Below are positions 59,908 to 59,911 of a stretch of DNA of 59,911 bases, piece by piece (the first letter of the stretch is position 1; each line of letters begins with the position of its first letter). The notes under the pieces were generated by a model. That model was not told where the DNA came from. It made no database searches and saw only the letters and a list, made by a program, of their open reading frames with translations. The position numbers were made by a program, and so were the translations under genes. Where the stretch lies: positions 1-59,911 of the forward strand of contig JAEZQR010000221.1 in the NCBI GenBank assembly GCA_023413015.1, in the 5' to 3' direction. This stretch comes from Pseudomonadota bacterium. GTDB lineage: Bacteria; Pseudomonadota; Alphaproteobacteria; Sphingomonadales; Sphingomonadaceae.

Positions 59908-59911
59908 TGGC
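59907..59911 (+). CDS. Start of the next gene (partial, cut by the window)
   Basis: ATG at 59907-59909 overlaps the TGA of the previous gene. Only five bases are visible, so the product cannot be identified. The overlap suggests translational coupling. Confidence 0.3.

Overview
The window reads as chromosome of a GC-rich alphaproteobacterium, most probably a sphingomonad (order Sphingomonadales). The grounds are the dnaB, alr and mlaEF-type neighbourhood, the DUF3297, DUF4242 and MAPEG genes, a TonB-dependent receptor and the overall codon usage. The order is an inference; no rRNA or tRNA gene was seen to fix it. Genes are dense, many starts and stops overlap (ATGA, GTGA, TGATG, CTAG), and no gene-free stretch reaches 300 bases. 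No CRISPR array, transposase, integrase or complete prophage was seen.

Layout. 1-1881: 5' part of a Tat-exported molybdopterin hydroxylase. 2028-5218: a BlaI-type double operator, an exported protein built of 29-residue repeats, and a TonB-dependent receptor. 5272-10027 (minus): a catabolic operon with two dissimilar acyl-CoA dehydrogenases, an acyl-CoA ligase and a PhnZ-like HD-domain protein. 10103-13303: lgt, a MidA/NDUFAF7-type methyltransferase, a GNAT and pgeF, tightly overlapped. 13300-17132: dctA, a YceI protein, prs and an exported protein. 17166-19802: a lone MacB/FtsX-type permease behind a near-consensus sigma-54 promoter with tandem upstream palindromes. 19819-25393: a flippase-like protein, an SDR with an attenuator-like leader, a small conserved gene, an Atm1-type ABC transporter, MAPEG and EF-hand proteins. 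25488-37575: a patatin, dnaB, DUF1801, alr-mlaE-mlaF, a DUF885 peptidase, PilZ, a beta-barrel protein, radA and cvpA.

37642-45274 is the most distinctive block. Its GC content is visibly lower (hand counts of 55-57% in three 60-base samples, against 68-70% in two samples elsewhere). It encodes a Kdo-type route: a KpsF/KdsD isomerase, KdsA, a cytidylyltransferase fused to an RraA-like aldolase domain, a putative transferase, an inositol-monophosphatase-family enzyme and a large HAD protein. Sphingomonads use glycosphingolipids in place of LPS, so a Kdo or Kdo-like pathway more likely serves a capsule or another glycan. The fusion protein is the strongest candidate for new biochemistry.

45421-59907: cysS, a NifU-N/IscU-like protein, a CPA2 antiporter, mmsA, small conserved genes, a degenerate kinase-like membrane protein, isobutyryl-CoA dehydrogenase (with mmsA, valine catabolism), DUF423 with an apparent CTG start, a class II aldolase family protein, a stray phage-type domain protein, DUF4242, aroK-aroB and two exported or membrane proteins of unknown function.
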